From the NCBI GenBank assembly GCA_016935915.1, contig JAFGQB010000034.1, positions 1 through 44,868 of the forward strand: 44,868 nucleotides of DNA, read 5' to 3'. The notes under the pieces are model-generated. The model was not told the origin of the DNA. It worked only from the letters and a program-made list of their open reading frames with translations, and did not search any database. This DNA is from Spirochaetota bacterium. Its GTDB lineage: Bacteria > Spirochaetota > GWE2-31-10 > JAFGQB01. Below are positions 1 through 8,713 of this stretch, one piece after another. The position numbers and the translations under genes were made by a program. Numbering within the stretch: the stretch's first letter is position 1; each line of letters starts with the position of its first letter.

Positions 1-1
1 A

Positions 2-241
2 AATATATGTCCGAAAGAATTAAGGCAAAGGTGTCTGAAAAAAGCGGAGAATAAGAAGACTTATTTCAAATGGTTCGGTAAAATCCTGAACGGCATTACA
101 TTCGGATTGTTTTCAAAAATAAACGACAAGATCATTGCCGGCATAGTCGGAAGCGCAATTACAATAATGCTGATAGAAACAATAAGAAAGGCAATAAATG
201 CCTTAACCGATTTTTTTTCAAAGATCGGCGGCACACCATAA
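2..241 (+). CDS. Partial small phage protein, holin-like (5' end outside window)
   Basis: This frame is open from the window edge to a TAA at 239-241 and encodes at least 79 residues. A basic N-terminal part is followed by a hydrophobic or amphipathic stretch (about residues 38-62, with the motif IIAGIVGSAITIMLIE) and a short polar tail. In Mu-like phages, lysis genes often sit just upstream of the terminase genes, so a holin or lysis accessory role is an inference from position and hydrophobicity. The start codon is not visible; an internal ATG at 167 is too late to be convincing. A second frame ends at 52-54 and could be the tail of the previous gene. No family is recognised from sequence. 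Confidence 0.45.
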   Translation, partial: NICPKELRQRCLKKAENKKTYFKWFGKILNGITFGLFSKINDKIIAGIVGSAITIMLIETIRKAINALTDFFSKIGGTP

Positions 242-259
242 TCAAGGATTAATAAAACA

Positions 260-727
260 ATGTCAAATGAAGATAAGAGAAATGAAGCAAAACGGCTGTA
301 TATTCGTGAAAATAAAGATATAAAAGAAATCGCAAAAATAATCCATGCGGCTGAGGCTACAATCTACAGATGGAAAAAAGAGGACAAAGATAATAACGAA
401 GACTGGGATGAAAACAGGGACACATATAATCTGTCGCCGGAAGAGATTGAAAAGATATATCTTGAATCCGTCAAAGAAATGATTGTGGACATTAAAAAGG
501 ATCCGTCTTTAATGCGGGACAGCAAGGTAGCGGATGCCATGAGCAAGCATATTGCAAATTTGAAAAAACTTAATCCCAAGCAGCTTTATCTGGGAGTGGG
601 TCTTGAAGTGTTGAAAGTCATAGCAGAGTATTTCAAGAAAAACAATGAAGAGAAACTGCATCAGGAATTCATACATCACTTTGACGGTATCAGGAATGAA
701 ATAATCAATTATTTTGAGAGTCAGTAA
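260..727 (+). CDS. Phage terminase small subunit (DUF1804-like, Mu gp27 position)
   Basis: The 155-residue protein starts with a helix-turn-helix (about residues 5-38, including EIAKIIHAAEATIYRWKKED), a typical DNA-binding module of small terminases and of DUF1804 proteins in Mu-like phages. The rest is helical and charged, consistent with oligomerisation. The role would be recognising phage DNA for packaging and recruiting the large subunit. An AGGA sequence lies about 11 nt before the ATG. The stop codon (725-727) overlaps the start of the large terminase gene by one base, so the two are translationally coupled. Family assignment relies on the HTH plus position; the packaging function is inferred. 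Confidence 0.75.
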   Translation: MSNEDKRNEAKRLYIRENKDIKEIAKIIHAAEATIYRWKKEDKDNNEDWDENRDTYNLSPEEIEKIYLESVKEMIVDIKKDPSLMRDSKVADAMSKHIANLKKLNPKQLYLGVGLEVLKVIAEYFKKNNEEKLHQEFIHHFDGIRNEIINYFESQ

Positions 728-2280
728 TGAAAACGTTAACGGTCAACAAGTTTTTACGTGAAAGCTCAAAGATTCTGGAAAGGTTTGAAAATGAAGTACT
801 GCCTTTTAAAGATGATAAACAGGCACAGGCGGATCGTAAAAAAAGAGCTTCGAATGATTTCTTTTATTTCTTTAAAACCTATCTTCCACATTATTGTTCA
901 AATAAAACACATCCGGACTTTTATCATGACATAAATAAGATTTTTGAAAAGAATGAGGACGCTCAAATAAACAGCTTTGCGGCTCCTCGAGGCTATTCAA
1001 AATCAACTTATTTTTTCGCACGTATCAGCCATGCGGTATGTTTTAAAAAAGTAAAGTTCATAATCTATGTTTCCGCTACAAAAGAGCTGGCTGTTGATTT
1101 TGTTTCTTTTATTAAAATGGAATTGTCAGACAATGCCAGATTAAAGCAGGATTTCGGTGAAATGCTTAAAGGTGTTTCTTCTCAAAGCAACTTTTCCGCA
1201 AACGGAGTGAGAGTTTTTGCCAGGACACGAAGGCAGATGTTAAGAGGCTTTAAATTTCGTCATCACAGACCTGACTGGATAATAATAGATGATGTTGAAA
1301 AAGACGAGGATGCTTCAAGTCCTGTAATGGTCGCAAAATTATTAAAGGTTATAACCGAAGGTTTATATCCATCTTTGAATCCGCTTAAGACCAGCAAATT
1401 CTTTATATTCGGCACTATCATTAAAAAACGAAGCGCTCTGGGAACAATTTTGTTATCCGATGAGGAGCCGTATAAAAACTGGAACAGAAGGATTTACAGG
1501 GCAATAGAGACATCCTTCGGCAGAGAAAAATCATTATGGAATGAAAGATTTCCTTTAAAGCTTTTGAAAAAAATAAAAGAGACTATCGGATCAATAGCTT
1601 TTGAGAAGGAATTTCAGAACAATCCGATAGATGAAGAGTCAAATCCGTTCCAGGAGAGCTGGATTAAAAAATATGACATAAACAGGTTAAACATACATAA
1701 TCTTGTGAAGGCAATGTTCATTGATCCTTCAGCCAGGGAAAAGAAGAAAAATGATTTTAAAGCCATAATCATTGCAGGTCTTGACAAAGAAAATATGGAT
1801 TTTTATATCCTGCATGCATGGATAAAAAAGACATCGATATTAAATATGCTGCATGCCGTTTTTAGATTGTATTTTTTATTCAGACCTTCGGTTGTAGGAT
1901 TTGAATCAAACGGCTTTCAGATACTTTTAAAAGAGTTGTTTGAAATGCTTGAAAAACAATATAAAATAAGCCTGCCTTTAAAACTGATTGATCATGATGT
2001 TCCAAAAGAACTGCGAATATTAAAACAGTCTCCTTTGATGGAGAGGGGAAAGCTTTTATTTAAAGATAATGCTGATGACGATACAAAAATACTGGTTCAT
2101 CAGTTCTTAAGTTTTCCTTCAACAGCCGTCAATGACGACGGTCCTGATGCAACAGCGGAAGCCGTCAATTTATGCGAAGGGTTTACCGCAATATCAAAGT
2201 TCACATCAGGCATTAAGCGGAATAATATAAATCTGTTTAAGGGCTACGGAGACTATAAGGATTGGAGAAAGTTAATATGA
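727..2280 (+). CDS. Phage terminase large subunit (Mu gp28-type)
   Basis: This is the 517-residue packaging motor ATPase with a C-terminal nuclease. Visible motifs are a Walker A variant APRGYSKST at 86-94, Walker B IIIDDVE at about 185-191, an adenine/coupling motif region near YVSATKE (114-120), and a RNase H-like nuclease core starting with FIDPS at about 330 and ending with an acidic GPDATAEA near 470. This matches Mu-type large terminases, which translocate DNA into the prohead and cut at a headful. The start follows the small terminase stop as TAATG with GAGAG upstream. The stop overlaps the next gene's ATG as ATGA. No truncation or missing motif was seen. Confidence 0.93.
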   Translation: MKTLTVNKFLRESSKILERFENEVLPFKDDKQAQADRKKRASNDFFYFFKTYLPHYCSNKTHPDFYHDINKIFEKNEDAQINSFAAPRGYSKSTYFFARISHAVCFKKVKFIIYVSATKELAVDFVSFIKMELSDNARLKQDFGEMLKGVSSQSNFSANGVRVFARTRRQMLRGFKFRHHRPDWIIIDDVEKDEDASSPVMVAKLLKVITEGLYPSLNPLKTSKFFIFGTIIKKRSALGTILLSDEEPYKNWNRRIYRAIETSFGREKSLWNERFPLKLLKKIKETIGSIAFEKEFQNNPIDEESNPFQESWIKKYDINRLNIHNLVKAMFIDPSAREKKKNDFKAIIIAGLDKENMDFYILHAWIKKTSILNMLHAVFRLYFLFRPSVVGFESNGFQILLKELFEMLEKQYKISLPLKLIDHDVPKELRILKQSPLMERGKLLFKDNADDDTKILVHQFLSFPSTAVNDDGPDATAEAVNLCEGFTAISKFTSGIKRNNINLFKGYGDYKDWRKLI

Positions 2281-5144
2281 GAAATCAATTATATACAAGA
2301 GACCGTTCATGGAAAGATTTTTATGACAGAATTATCGACACTTTGCCGAATCCGGACATTATCTTACGAAGCCGCGGAGCCGATGTTTCCATTTACCGAA
2401 ACCTGACATTCGACAGTCATGTAGACAGCTGTATGACAAGCCGTGAAGCAGGGTTGTTGTCATGCGAACATGAAATTGCCACAGACGGTAAATCAAGAGC
2501 CGATAAAAAAGCAAGGGATTTTATCAGAGAAGTTTTTACCAAAACGCTAACCTTAAATGACATATTCAGTTATATTCTGGAATGCATATATTTCGGTTAC
2601 GGTTTTCAGGAAATTATGCATGCAAAAGACGGCGATTATATTTTATATGAAAAGATAATTGGTTTACCTACGGAATGGTTCGGTTTCAGCTACCAAGATA
2701 ATTCGCCTTTATTCTTTTCAAAGGAAAAGCCCATCGAAGGCGAACCTGCGGACATGAGAAGTTTAAATCTTATTCAATACAGGGCAAGCTATAAGAATCC
2801 GTATGGAGAGGGAAAACTGTCCCGTATTTTTTTCCCTGTATCAATAAAGAAAGCTATCTTAAAATACGGCGCCGATTTTGCAGAAAAGTTCGGATCGGTA
2901 TTTCTTTTTTTAATTACGCAAAATACAGATGAGACAAAAAAACAAGCTGCTTTAAAAATGCTTTTTGAAATGGTGCAGTCAGGTGTCGGTGTATTTGAAA
3001 CAAATGACACTTTAAAGGACTTGAATGTCGATAAATCGGGATCCGGAGATTTATATACAGGACTTATAAATCTTATGAACAATGAAATATCAAAAGCGAT
3101 ACTCGGGCAGACGCTTACAACTGAAAATAATACCAATACCGGTACGCAGGCAATGGCTACCGTGCATTTTGAGGTTAGAAAAGAAATTATAGATGCCGAT
3201 AAAAAGTTTTCCCAAAGCTGTATAGACAAGCTTATAAAACGTCTTGTTGATCTTAACATGACGGTTGACAATTATCCATATTTAAAGTTTTTTGAAAAGG
3301 AAGATATCAATCTTGACAGAAGCACACGGGACTTAAATCTTCAAGGTTTGGGAGTGAAGTTTAAACCTGAATATTTTATAAATCAATACAATTTTCTGCC
3401 GGATGAGTTTACACTGCAGGAAAACAATCCTCAAGACAATAGTCAGCCCGGCGGACTGTTGGAACAAAGTAATTCTGAAGGAGACAGTCTTAACGAAGAT
3501 GAAATAGAGGAAACCGAAGATCAGGTTGAGGACGAAAAAAAAAACTTCAGTGAATCAGATTATGTAATTTTTACGGAAAAATCCGGCATTTATCAAGAAG
3601 ACGAACAGCTGGAAAAGTTTACTAAAGATACTTTAAGTTTATTTCATGATGCATACCTTCCATTTTATACAGGGTTAATGGATGCAATAGAAAAGTCGGA
3701 AGATTATGATGACGCAATTGAAAGAATCTTGAAAGCGGATTTTATTGACATATCAAAAAAAGTACAGTCAACAGCAAACCTTTTCCTCACAGCAGATATA
3801 ATCGGCAGAGCCTATACGGCATTAAACAGGGATGACAATTTTATTAAGTTTGCCGAAATGGAAGACCCTCTCGACATATCAAAGCCGATCTGGAAATATG
3901 CGGATGTGGATTTTCTTAAAATGAAAATACCCATGACAAAAGACAAGTTCGACGCTCTCCTGGAAGAATATAAAAATTATGCATTCACCATATCGAGCTA
4001 TAAAAGAAAGGATGAAGTTGAAAACGCTTTAAATCATCTTATAGAATGTAAAGAACAAAAGATGCCTTTTAAGGAATGGAAAGATGATGCAATAAAAAAA
4101 GGCATTTATCAAAATGATGCTGTTTACTGGCAGAACATAAGATCATCTCAAATGGCGGGAAAATATAAAGAGATGACGGAGAATATCGATATCGCTCCTT
4201 ACTGGCAGTATGTTGCAGTGGTTGATAAAAACACCCGGCCTGAACATCTGGCATTAAACGGCACTATACGAAGGCATGATGATCCGTTCTGGGAAAAATG
4301 GTTTCCGCCGAATGGCTTCGGATGCAGGTGTACGGTAAGATCATTGTCAGCTGATTATTTAAAAAATACGCTTAAACTTAATCCGGTTGACTTTGATAAA
4401 AAACTTGATATGCCGCCGGTTGCCGAGTCCATTAATAATATTTCAAAAACTCAAAAAGGATTATCCGGACAGGAAAAAACTTTTAATTTGCAGCTTGAAT
4501 TGATGAAGCAGAAACTTCCGGGATACGCAGGCAAAAATGAAACCTTAAACATAACTCCGGATAAAGGATTTTCAAATAATACGGGAAAGGATTTATATTC
4601 ATGGACATTGGCAAAAGAATCGGCGGAACATTCTTCAGGATGGAAAAATATTGTAAATAAGAAAGTCAAGTTGATCGAGTTATTACGGGATAAAGAATCA
4701 TATAATGTCAAACCCTATGAAATGGATAATGATTTGTCTAAAAACGAAGTAATAAGAAAAGCCGTCAAATATCTTGAAAATAAATTGAATCTTACAAACG
4801 GAATTGCCTATGACAAATACGGCAATGCAATTAATTTTTCTGGCTTGAACGGTTTTGTAAAGCATCTTGTCGAAAAAGAAGGACAGGAAAGATTAATATT
4901 CATTGCCTGTCTGAATGAAGTCATCGTCAATCCCGATAAAATTATTTCTAACGTCCTGGTTGCAAATCAAAGATTAAAAATTAAAGGTTTTACAAAAGTA
5001 TCTAAAACTTATATTAAAAAAGTTAATATGAATAACAAGGATTATTTTTTAAACTTTACAACCAATTTAAGCAAATATGACAAGAATTATACGGGCTGGA
5101 CATTATACCTTGAAAACGAACCGAAAGGCATTATTGTAAAATAA
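2277..5144 (+). CDS. Portal (DUF935) - MuF head morphogenesis - C-terminal nuclease/toxin fusion protein
   Basis: The ATG at 2277 overlaps the terminase stop (ATGA) and has GGAGAAA 7 nt upstream. It is preferred over an in-frame ATG 15 nt earlier, and gives 955 residues. Residues 1 to about 375 look like a DUF935/Mu gp29 portal. An acidic, low-complexity linker follows at about 380-430. Residues about 600-690 carry the MuF (Mu gp30-like) head-morphogenesis signature, with VAVVDKNTRPEHLALNG, PPNGFGCRCTV and the Cys-x-Cys pair. The last about 190 residues (from about 762) are a separate domain. Its length, position after MuF and motifs such as YDKYGNAINFSG and a final YTGWTLYLENE resemble the barnase/EndoU/colicin E5-like (PBECR) nucleases known as C-terminal modules of MuF proteins. 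In Mu, portal and MuF are separate genes. The toxin identity is inferred; portal and MuF parts are strong. Confidence 0.85.
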   Translation: MRNQLYTRDRSWKDFYDRIIDTLPNPDIILRSRGADVSIYRNLTFDSHVDSCMTSREAGLLSCEHEIATDGKSRADKKARDFIREVFTKTLTLNDIFSYILECIYFGYGFQEIMHAKDGDYILYEKIIGLPTEWFGFSYQDNSPLFFSKEKPIEGEPADMRSLNLIQYRASYKNPYGEGKLSRIFFPVSIKKAILKYGADFAEKFGSVFLFLITQNTDETKKQAALKMLFEMVQSGVGVFETNDTLKDLNVDKSGSGDLYTGLINLMNNEISKAILGQTLTTENNTNTGTQAMATVHFEVRKEIIDADKKFSQSCIDKLIKRLVDLNMTVDNYPYLKFFEKEDINLDRSTRDLNLQGLGVKFKPEYFINQYNFLPDEFTLQENNPQDNSQPGGLLEQSNSEGDSLNEDEIEETEDQVEDEKKNFSESDYVIFTEKSGIYQEDEQLEKFTKDTLSLFHDAYLPFYTGLMDAIEKSEDYDDAIERILKADFIDISKKVQSTANLFLTADIIGRAYTALNRDDNFIKFAEMEDPLDISKPIWKYADVDFLKMKIPMTKDKFDALLEEYKNYAFTISSYKRKDEVENALNHLIECKEQKMPFKEWKDDAIKKGIYQNDAVYWQNIRSSQMAGKYKEMTENIDIAPYWQYVAVVDKNTRPEHLALNGTIRRHDDPFWEKWFPPNGFGCRCTVRSLSADYLKNTLKLNPVDFDKKLDMPPVAESINNISKTQKGLSGQEKTFNLQLELMKQKLPGYAGKNETLNITPDKGFSNNTGKDLYSWTLAKESAEHSSGWKNIVNKKVKLIELLRDKESYNVKPYEMDNDLSKNEVIRKAVKYLENKLNLTNGIAYDKYGNAINFSGLNGFVKHLVEKEGQERLIFIACLNEVIVNPDKIISNVLVANQRLKIKGFTKVSKTYIKKVNMNNKDYFLNFTTNLSKYDKNYTGWTLYLENEPKGIIVK

Positions 5145-5536
5145 TGGGATTGCTTACCGTAAGCTATGCGTTGCTGATTGCCTGCGGCAGTATGCTACGA
5201 TTGAAGCATCAGTTTTAAAACGCCTGCTTCAAGCTAACTGTAATTATTATACGATAAAAACGAAAAATAATCAAGCATTTTTAAGATTCTTCCATTTGCA
5301 CCAAAACGCCCTTATTTTAATCATTTTTCTATCAAATGGAATTATTTTACCGAAAACCCTGTTTTGAATTTTTTAAACGCTTTTTAAAGCGATTTAAACG
5401 GTATTAAAGGCATGATCACTGGCTGAAAAAACTACTTTATTAAAATAATTTTGTAAATTACTTTATTTGATATTTGATTTTTTATAAGTTAAATTAAAAA
5501 CAAATAAAGATTTTTGTTTTTTTATAAGGAATTAAA
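5145..5536. other. Intergenic region after the MuF-toxin gene with palindromes; promoter/leader of the protease gene
   Basis: This 392-bp gap is the largest in the late region. Its first 90 bp are richer in G+C than the rest and hold several inverted repeats: GCTTAC-C-GTAAGC at 5152-5164, TTGAAGCA/TGCTTCAA at 5201-5208 and 5225-5232, and CGCTTT-TT-AAAGCG at 5378-5391. A 24-codon reading frame starts at 5144 (TAATG overlap with the toxin stop) and ends at 5218; it is hydrophobic in the middle, but too short to call a gene. The 3' part is AT-rich and probably contains a promoter or leader for the protease gene, although no clear -35/-10 pair stands out. No conventional immunity gene is visible. 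Confidence 0.5.
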
Positions 5537-6676
5537 ATGCCTGGTTTAAATGACTGGATCGATGTATTCGATTGCTCTGAGAACAAAAAGAAAAATGTAA
5601 CACCTGAGGATTTGAAAACGGCAGCAAAAAATTATGATCCGAATGTTTTTCATTCTCCGGTTACAACTGATCATAAAGAGGATGGTCCTGCTTACGGCAG
5701 GATTAAACAGGTTAAAGCTGAAGGCAATAAGTTTTTTGTAAAACTTGAAAGTGTCGGCAGGCAGCTTGTTGACTGGCTGAAAAACGATCAGTACAAAAAC
5801 CGTTCTATGGAGTTTTATAAAAACTTAAACGGCAAAGGTTTTTATCCCAGGGCATTGTCTTTTGTTCAGTTCCCTGAATGCAAAAGCCAGGAACCGATTC
5901 TTTTATCTGAAAATCTGGAAATTGAAAAACAATCCGGTATTTTAAGGTTTTCTGAAAATGAAAATCTTGAAAATACGGTTTTCCCGGAAGGTGAATTCCT
6001 TTATTATGAGGAAGGATCAATCGGGACAATTTCCTATCTTATTGAAAGAATAGGAAGGATGTTCCAGAAGATCAGGGAGAAGTTTATTGTTGCCGATGGA
6101 ATTGAGAAAACCGATGAGGTTTTATCTTTATATGATATTGACTCGTTGAAATCCGCAGGCGAAATGCTTTCGGGATCGCAGACGAGTTTAAAATTTGAGG
6201 AAAACAAGGAGGCCAATGTGGACCCGAAAGAAATAGAAAAAATAAAACAGCAGGTAAGGGATGAGGAAGCTTTAAAGTTTCAGGAAAAAAACAAGGATCT
6301 TCTGAAGTTTAAAGAAACAACTGTTAAAAAAGGCTACAGCGATAAGTTCGATTTGCTGCTTTCTAAGGGCAAAGTGTCGCCTAAGCACAAAGAAGGCTTT
6401 ATTGCATTCATGGAAAAGATCGACGGAGATGTTATTAAGTTTTCAGAAACAGAATGCGATGCTGTAAAGTTCTTTGAAGATTTGATGAATGACATACCTG
6501 AAAACAGTGTTGTCGATTTGTCAAATGAACAGAAATATAAGAAAGACAAGGCAAAAGATTCTAAGGGTGTTTTGAATTTTTCTGATATTGAGGAAAATGA
6601 ACTTCATGAAAAAACTTTGAAGTTCTCGGAAACTCATAACATCTCATATGAAGATGCTTTGTTGAAAGTGATATAA
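5537..6676 (+). CDS. Mu I-like prohead protease / scaffold protein
   Basis: The 379-residue protein combines an N-terminal protease and a C-terminal scaffold, as in Mu gp32 (I)/Z. Candidate catalytic residues are H46 in TTDHKEDGP and S90 in NRSMEFY, matching the His and Ser of this prohead protease class. Residues from about 215 are highly charged and helical (KEIEKIKQQVRDEEALKFQE), typical of scaffolding that is degraded during head maturation. AAGGA lies about 9 nt upstream of the ATG. It follows a 392-bp gap and is followed by a hairpin (6680-6704), so head genes downstream may be expressed at a different level. It acts inside the prohead before DNA packaging. Confidence 0.82.
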   Translation: MPGLNDWIDVFDCSENKKKNVTPEDLKTAAKNYDPNVFHSPVTTDHKEDGPAYGRIKQVKAEGNKFFVKLESVGRQLVDWLKNDQYKNRSMEFYKNLNGKGFYPRALSFVQFPECKSQEPILLSENLEIEKQSGILRFSENENLENTVFPEGEFLYYEEGSIGTISYLIERIGRMFQKIREKFIVADGIEKTDEVLSLYDIDSLKSAGEMLSGSQTSLKFEENKEANVDPKEIEKIKQQVRDEEALKFQEKNKDLLKFKETTVKKGYSDKFDLLLSKGKVSPKHKEGFIAFMEKIDGDVIKFSETECDAVKFFEDLMNDIPENSVVDLSNEQKYKKDKAKDSKGVLNFSDIEENELHEKTLKFSETHNISYEDALLKVI

Positions 6677-6679
6677 AAA

Positions 6680-6712
6680 AAAGTGTTTTATAAGAAAACA
6701 CTTTATTTATTA
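6680..6712 (+). terminator. Hairpin (attenuator or weak terminator) between scaffold and decoration genes
   Basis: AAAGTGTTTT at 6680-6689 pairs perfectly with AAAACACTTT at 6695-6704 around a 5-nt loop, followed by ATTTATTATAA. The 10-bp stem is AT-rich and the following tract is only partly U-rich. It could attenuate read-through or protect a processed capsid mRNA end rather than stop transcription fully. Confidence 0.55.
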
Positions 6713-6735
6713 TAACGAAAAGCGAGGGTAAAAAT

Positions 6736-7047
6736 ATGCAGGATATTTTCAGAGATACATTAATTGCTACTGCGGACGTTTCTGCAAACAGGTTTGTCAA
6801 GGCAACCGGAGCTTCCGGCGCTACGGTTAATCCGTACGGAGTATCATTATTCGGTGCTTTGTCAGGCAAGCCTTGCGATGTTGTCGCTTTAGGTCTTGCC
6901 GAGGTAGAAATAGCAAGCGGTCAAACTCCCGTTGTCGGAGACCTTGTTGCATCCGATGCCGACGGGAAAGCAATCGTTGACAATACAACCGGTAAAATCC
7001 TTGTTAAGAAGGTCTTAACATCGACGGTTGAAGTGCTTATAAGATAG
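6736..7047 (+). CDS. Capsid decoration-type protein (DUF2190-like)
   Basis: This is a small beta-rich protein of 103 residues with a DUF2190-like pattern: conserved GVSLFGALSG, VALGLAEVEIASGQTPVVGDLVASDADGK split across strands, and a final VLTSTVEVLIR. In many phages such proteins lie directly before the major capsid protein and act as decoration or stabilising proteins on the head. GCGAGGG lies 7 nt before the ATG. It is separated from the protease gene by a hairpin and from the capsid gene by 34 bp. Family assignment is from sequence pattern plus position; the exact structural role is inferred. Confidence 0.7.
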   Translation: MQDIFRDTLIATADVSANRFVKATGASGATVNPYGVSLFGALSGKPCDVVALGLAEVEIASGQTPVVGDLVASDADGKAIVDNTTGKILVKKVLTSTVEVLIR

Positions 7048-7081
7048 CGCAAATTATCAAAATATTTAAGGAGAGACAAAT

Positions 7082-8023
7082 ATGGGATATTTAGAAAGCT
7101 TAAAAGGAAATCAGAGTCCGGTATTGACAAAGATTGCTTATGATTATAAGTTTCCGCAGCTGGTCGGTTTTAAACTTTTTCCGATTATCAATCATCCGCT
7201 TGACGCAGGACAGATTGCAAAGTTTAAAAACGGCATAATTGTCGGCGATACAAGAAGGGCGTATGGCGCCAGGGGATCAAGGGTGCTTGATAAAGCCGCA
7301 GATTTTGTTCCTTTCAAAATTGATGAAAGGACTCTTGAAAGACCGATGGATGACAGGGAGTGGAAGAATGCTTTAGAGCCGATGAAAACCAAGATTTTGT
7401 CGCAAACCGGAAAATTGAAAAGACTGCAGAACAATCTCGGTCTTGAAATGGAATCAAAACAGGCGACTCTTGCGACAACTTTGGCGAATTTTGCATCCAC
7501 AAGCAGAATAACGCTGTCTGGAACAAGCCAGTTTTCAGATTATACAAACTCCGATCCTGTCGGTGTTATAGAGACTGCAAAAGAAGCTATATCGCTTGCA
7601 ACGGGATGCGAACCATATGAATGTGTCATTCATATGAGTTATGCCGTATATAAGAAGTTGAAACTGCATACAAAGCTTCTTGCGATGCTTTCGGCAAACA
7701 ATATCAAGGTTATTACCTTGGACCTTATGGTAACACTGCTCGGAGTCAAAGGGATCACTGTAGGCAGGGAAAAGATTATAGATCAGGAAGGTGCAACAGT
7801 AACACTCTGGGGTAAAGACCTTGTTGTGGCATATGTACCTGAGAACATTCAGTCATTAGACGATCCGTCTTTCGGCGCAACGATAAGACAGGACGGGTAT
7901 CCTATAGTCGATTCATACAGGGATGAAGCAGCAACAAGCGACATTGTAAGATACAGGGACGCATTGGAGCCAGTAATCATTTCCAATGTCAGCGGTTATC
8001 TTGTAAAAGATGCTGTAGCTTAA
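7082..8023 (+). CDS. Major capsid protein
   Basis: The 313-residue protein lies directly after the decoration gene, with a strong AAGGAGAG ribosome-binding site. Position, length and composition fit a major capsid protein of the HK97-fold type. The N-terminal QLVGFKLFPIINHPLDAGQIAKF and a central region rich in Ala/Thr, with ATGCEPYECVIHMSYAVYK, resemble phage capsid proteins of the gpE-like group. It would form the head shell after scaffold assembly and proteolysis. It is followed after 21 bp by a small gp35-position gene. Confidence comes mainly from synteny; no catalytic motifs exist to verify it. Confidence 0.8.
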   Translation: MGYLESLKGNQSPVLTKIAYDYKFPQLVGFKLFPIINHPLDAGQIAKFKNGIIVGDTRRAYGARGSRVLDKAADFVPFKIDERTLERPMDDREWKNALEPMKTKILSQTGKLKRLQNNLGLEMESKQATLATTLANFASTSRITLSGTSQFSDYTNSDPVGVIETAKEAISLATGCEPYECVIHMSYAVYKKLKLHTKLLAMLSANNIKVITLDLMVTLLGVKGITVGREKIIDQEGATVTLWGKDLVVAYVPENIQSLDDPSFGATIRQDGYPIVDSYRDEAATSDIVRYRDALEPVIISNVSGYLVKDAVA

Positions 8024-8044
8024 ACTGTTTATTTTAAAAGCGAG

Positions 8045-8260
8045 ATGTTTAAAAAAATGGCAGATAATAAAACGAATAAGAATCAATATGCGGTTTTATG
8101 TAATTTCTCTCATAACATGAAAGATTTTGCTGAAGGTATGACTGCTTCCGAAGACGACGGTCTATCTAAAACCGATATTGAAAAACTTGTTAAAAAAGGG
8201 CTTTTAAAGGCTTTAGAAAAATCAAAGAAAAAAGCAGAAGAAATGACAGAGCCTGAATAA
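8045..8260 (+). CDS. Small charged phage protein (Mu gp35 position)
   Basis: Up to 71 residues; the start is either ATG 8045 or, equally plausible, ATG 8057 (giving MADNKTNKNQ), because the AAAAGCGAG element sits immediately before the first ATG and about 12 nt before the second. The C-terminal half is Lys/Glu-rich and helical (LSKTDIEKLVKKGLLKALEK). In Mu-like phages a small protein (gp35/HI1506-like) sits between capsid and gp36, and this gene occupies that place. The function is unknown, and no domain is recognised with certainty. Confidence 0.6.
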   Translation: MFKKMADNKTNKNQYAVLCNFSHNMKDFAEGMTASEDDGLSKTDIEKLVKKGLLKALEKSKKKAEEMTEPE

Positions 8261-8278
8261 AAAATAAAGGTAAATTAA

Positions 8279-8713
8279 ATGTATTGCGAAGAGGAAGATT
8301 TATATTCGCAGTTCAATAAGGAAGTGCTTGTTGGATTTGCAACGGAAAGCGATGACGCTGATGATGCATATAAGGATAGGATAGCAGCTTTAATTTCGGC
8401 TGCAGAAGCCGAGGTTAACGGATATCTTGCCAAGCAGTATAAGCTTCCTTTGACAATAGTGCCTGATGCGGTAAAGAATGTAACTATTGATATTGCAATA
8501 TATAAAATCTTAGGACGTAAAGGCATAAAGAAAGATTCTGAAGAGTCTATCTGGATTGACAGATATAAAAATGCCATTAAGTTTCTGGAAGGTGTCAGGG
8601 ACGGTAAAAACGATATAGGCATAGTGACTGAAGAAGGAGTATCTTCTCCGTCAAATTACAGTTTTAAGTCAGAAGAAAAGGTCTTTGATTCTGACTTCTG
8701 GAAAGGTTATTAA
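8279..8713 (+). CDS. DUF1320 protein (Mu gp36-like head-tail connector)
   Basis: The 144-residue protein has the DUF1320 pattern: an N-terminal YCEEEDLYSQF, then AALISAAEAEVNGYLAKQYKLPL, and a helical region with DIAIYKILGRKG. Mu gp36 (J) and relatives form the head-tail connector or adaptor. AAAGG precedes the ATG by about 9 nt. The stop abuts the next start directly (TAA ATG). It functions in joining the filled head to the tail. Confidence 0.82.
   Translation: MYCEEEDLYSQFNKEVLVGFATESDDADDAYKDRIAALISAAEAEVNGYLAKQYKLPLTIVPDAVKNVTIDIAIYKILGRKGIKKDSEESIWIDRYKNAIKFLEGVRDGKNDIGIVTEEGVSSPSNYSFKSEEKVFDSDFWKGY

Noticed and set aside
2789..3271. 160-codon open frame on the minus strand
   Set aside because: Antisense to the portal domain, whose motifs and overlaps with its neighbours are clear; no start signal.
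5144..5218. 24-residue lipoprotein-like peptide as a gene
   Set aside because: Too short and overlapping palindromes; a chance frame cannot be excluded, so it is mentioned only as part of the intergenic observation.
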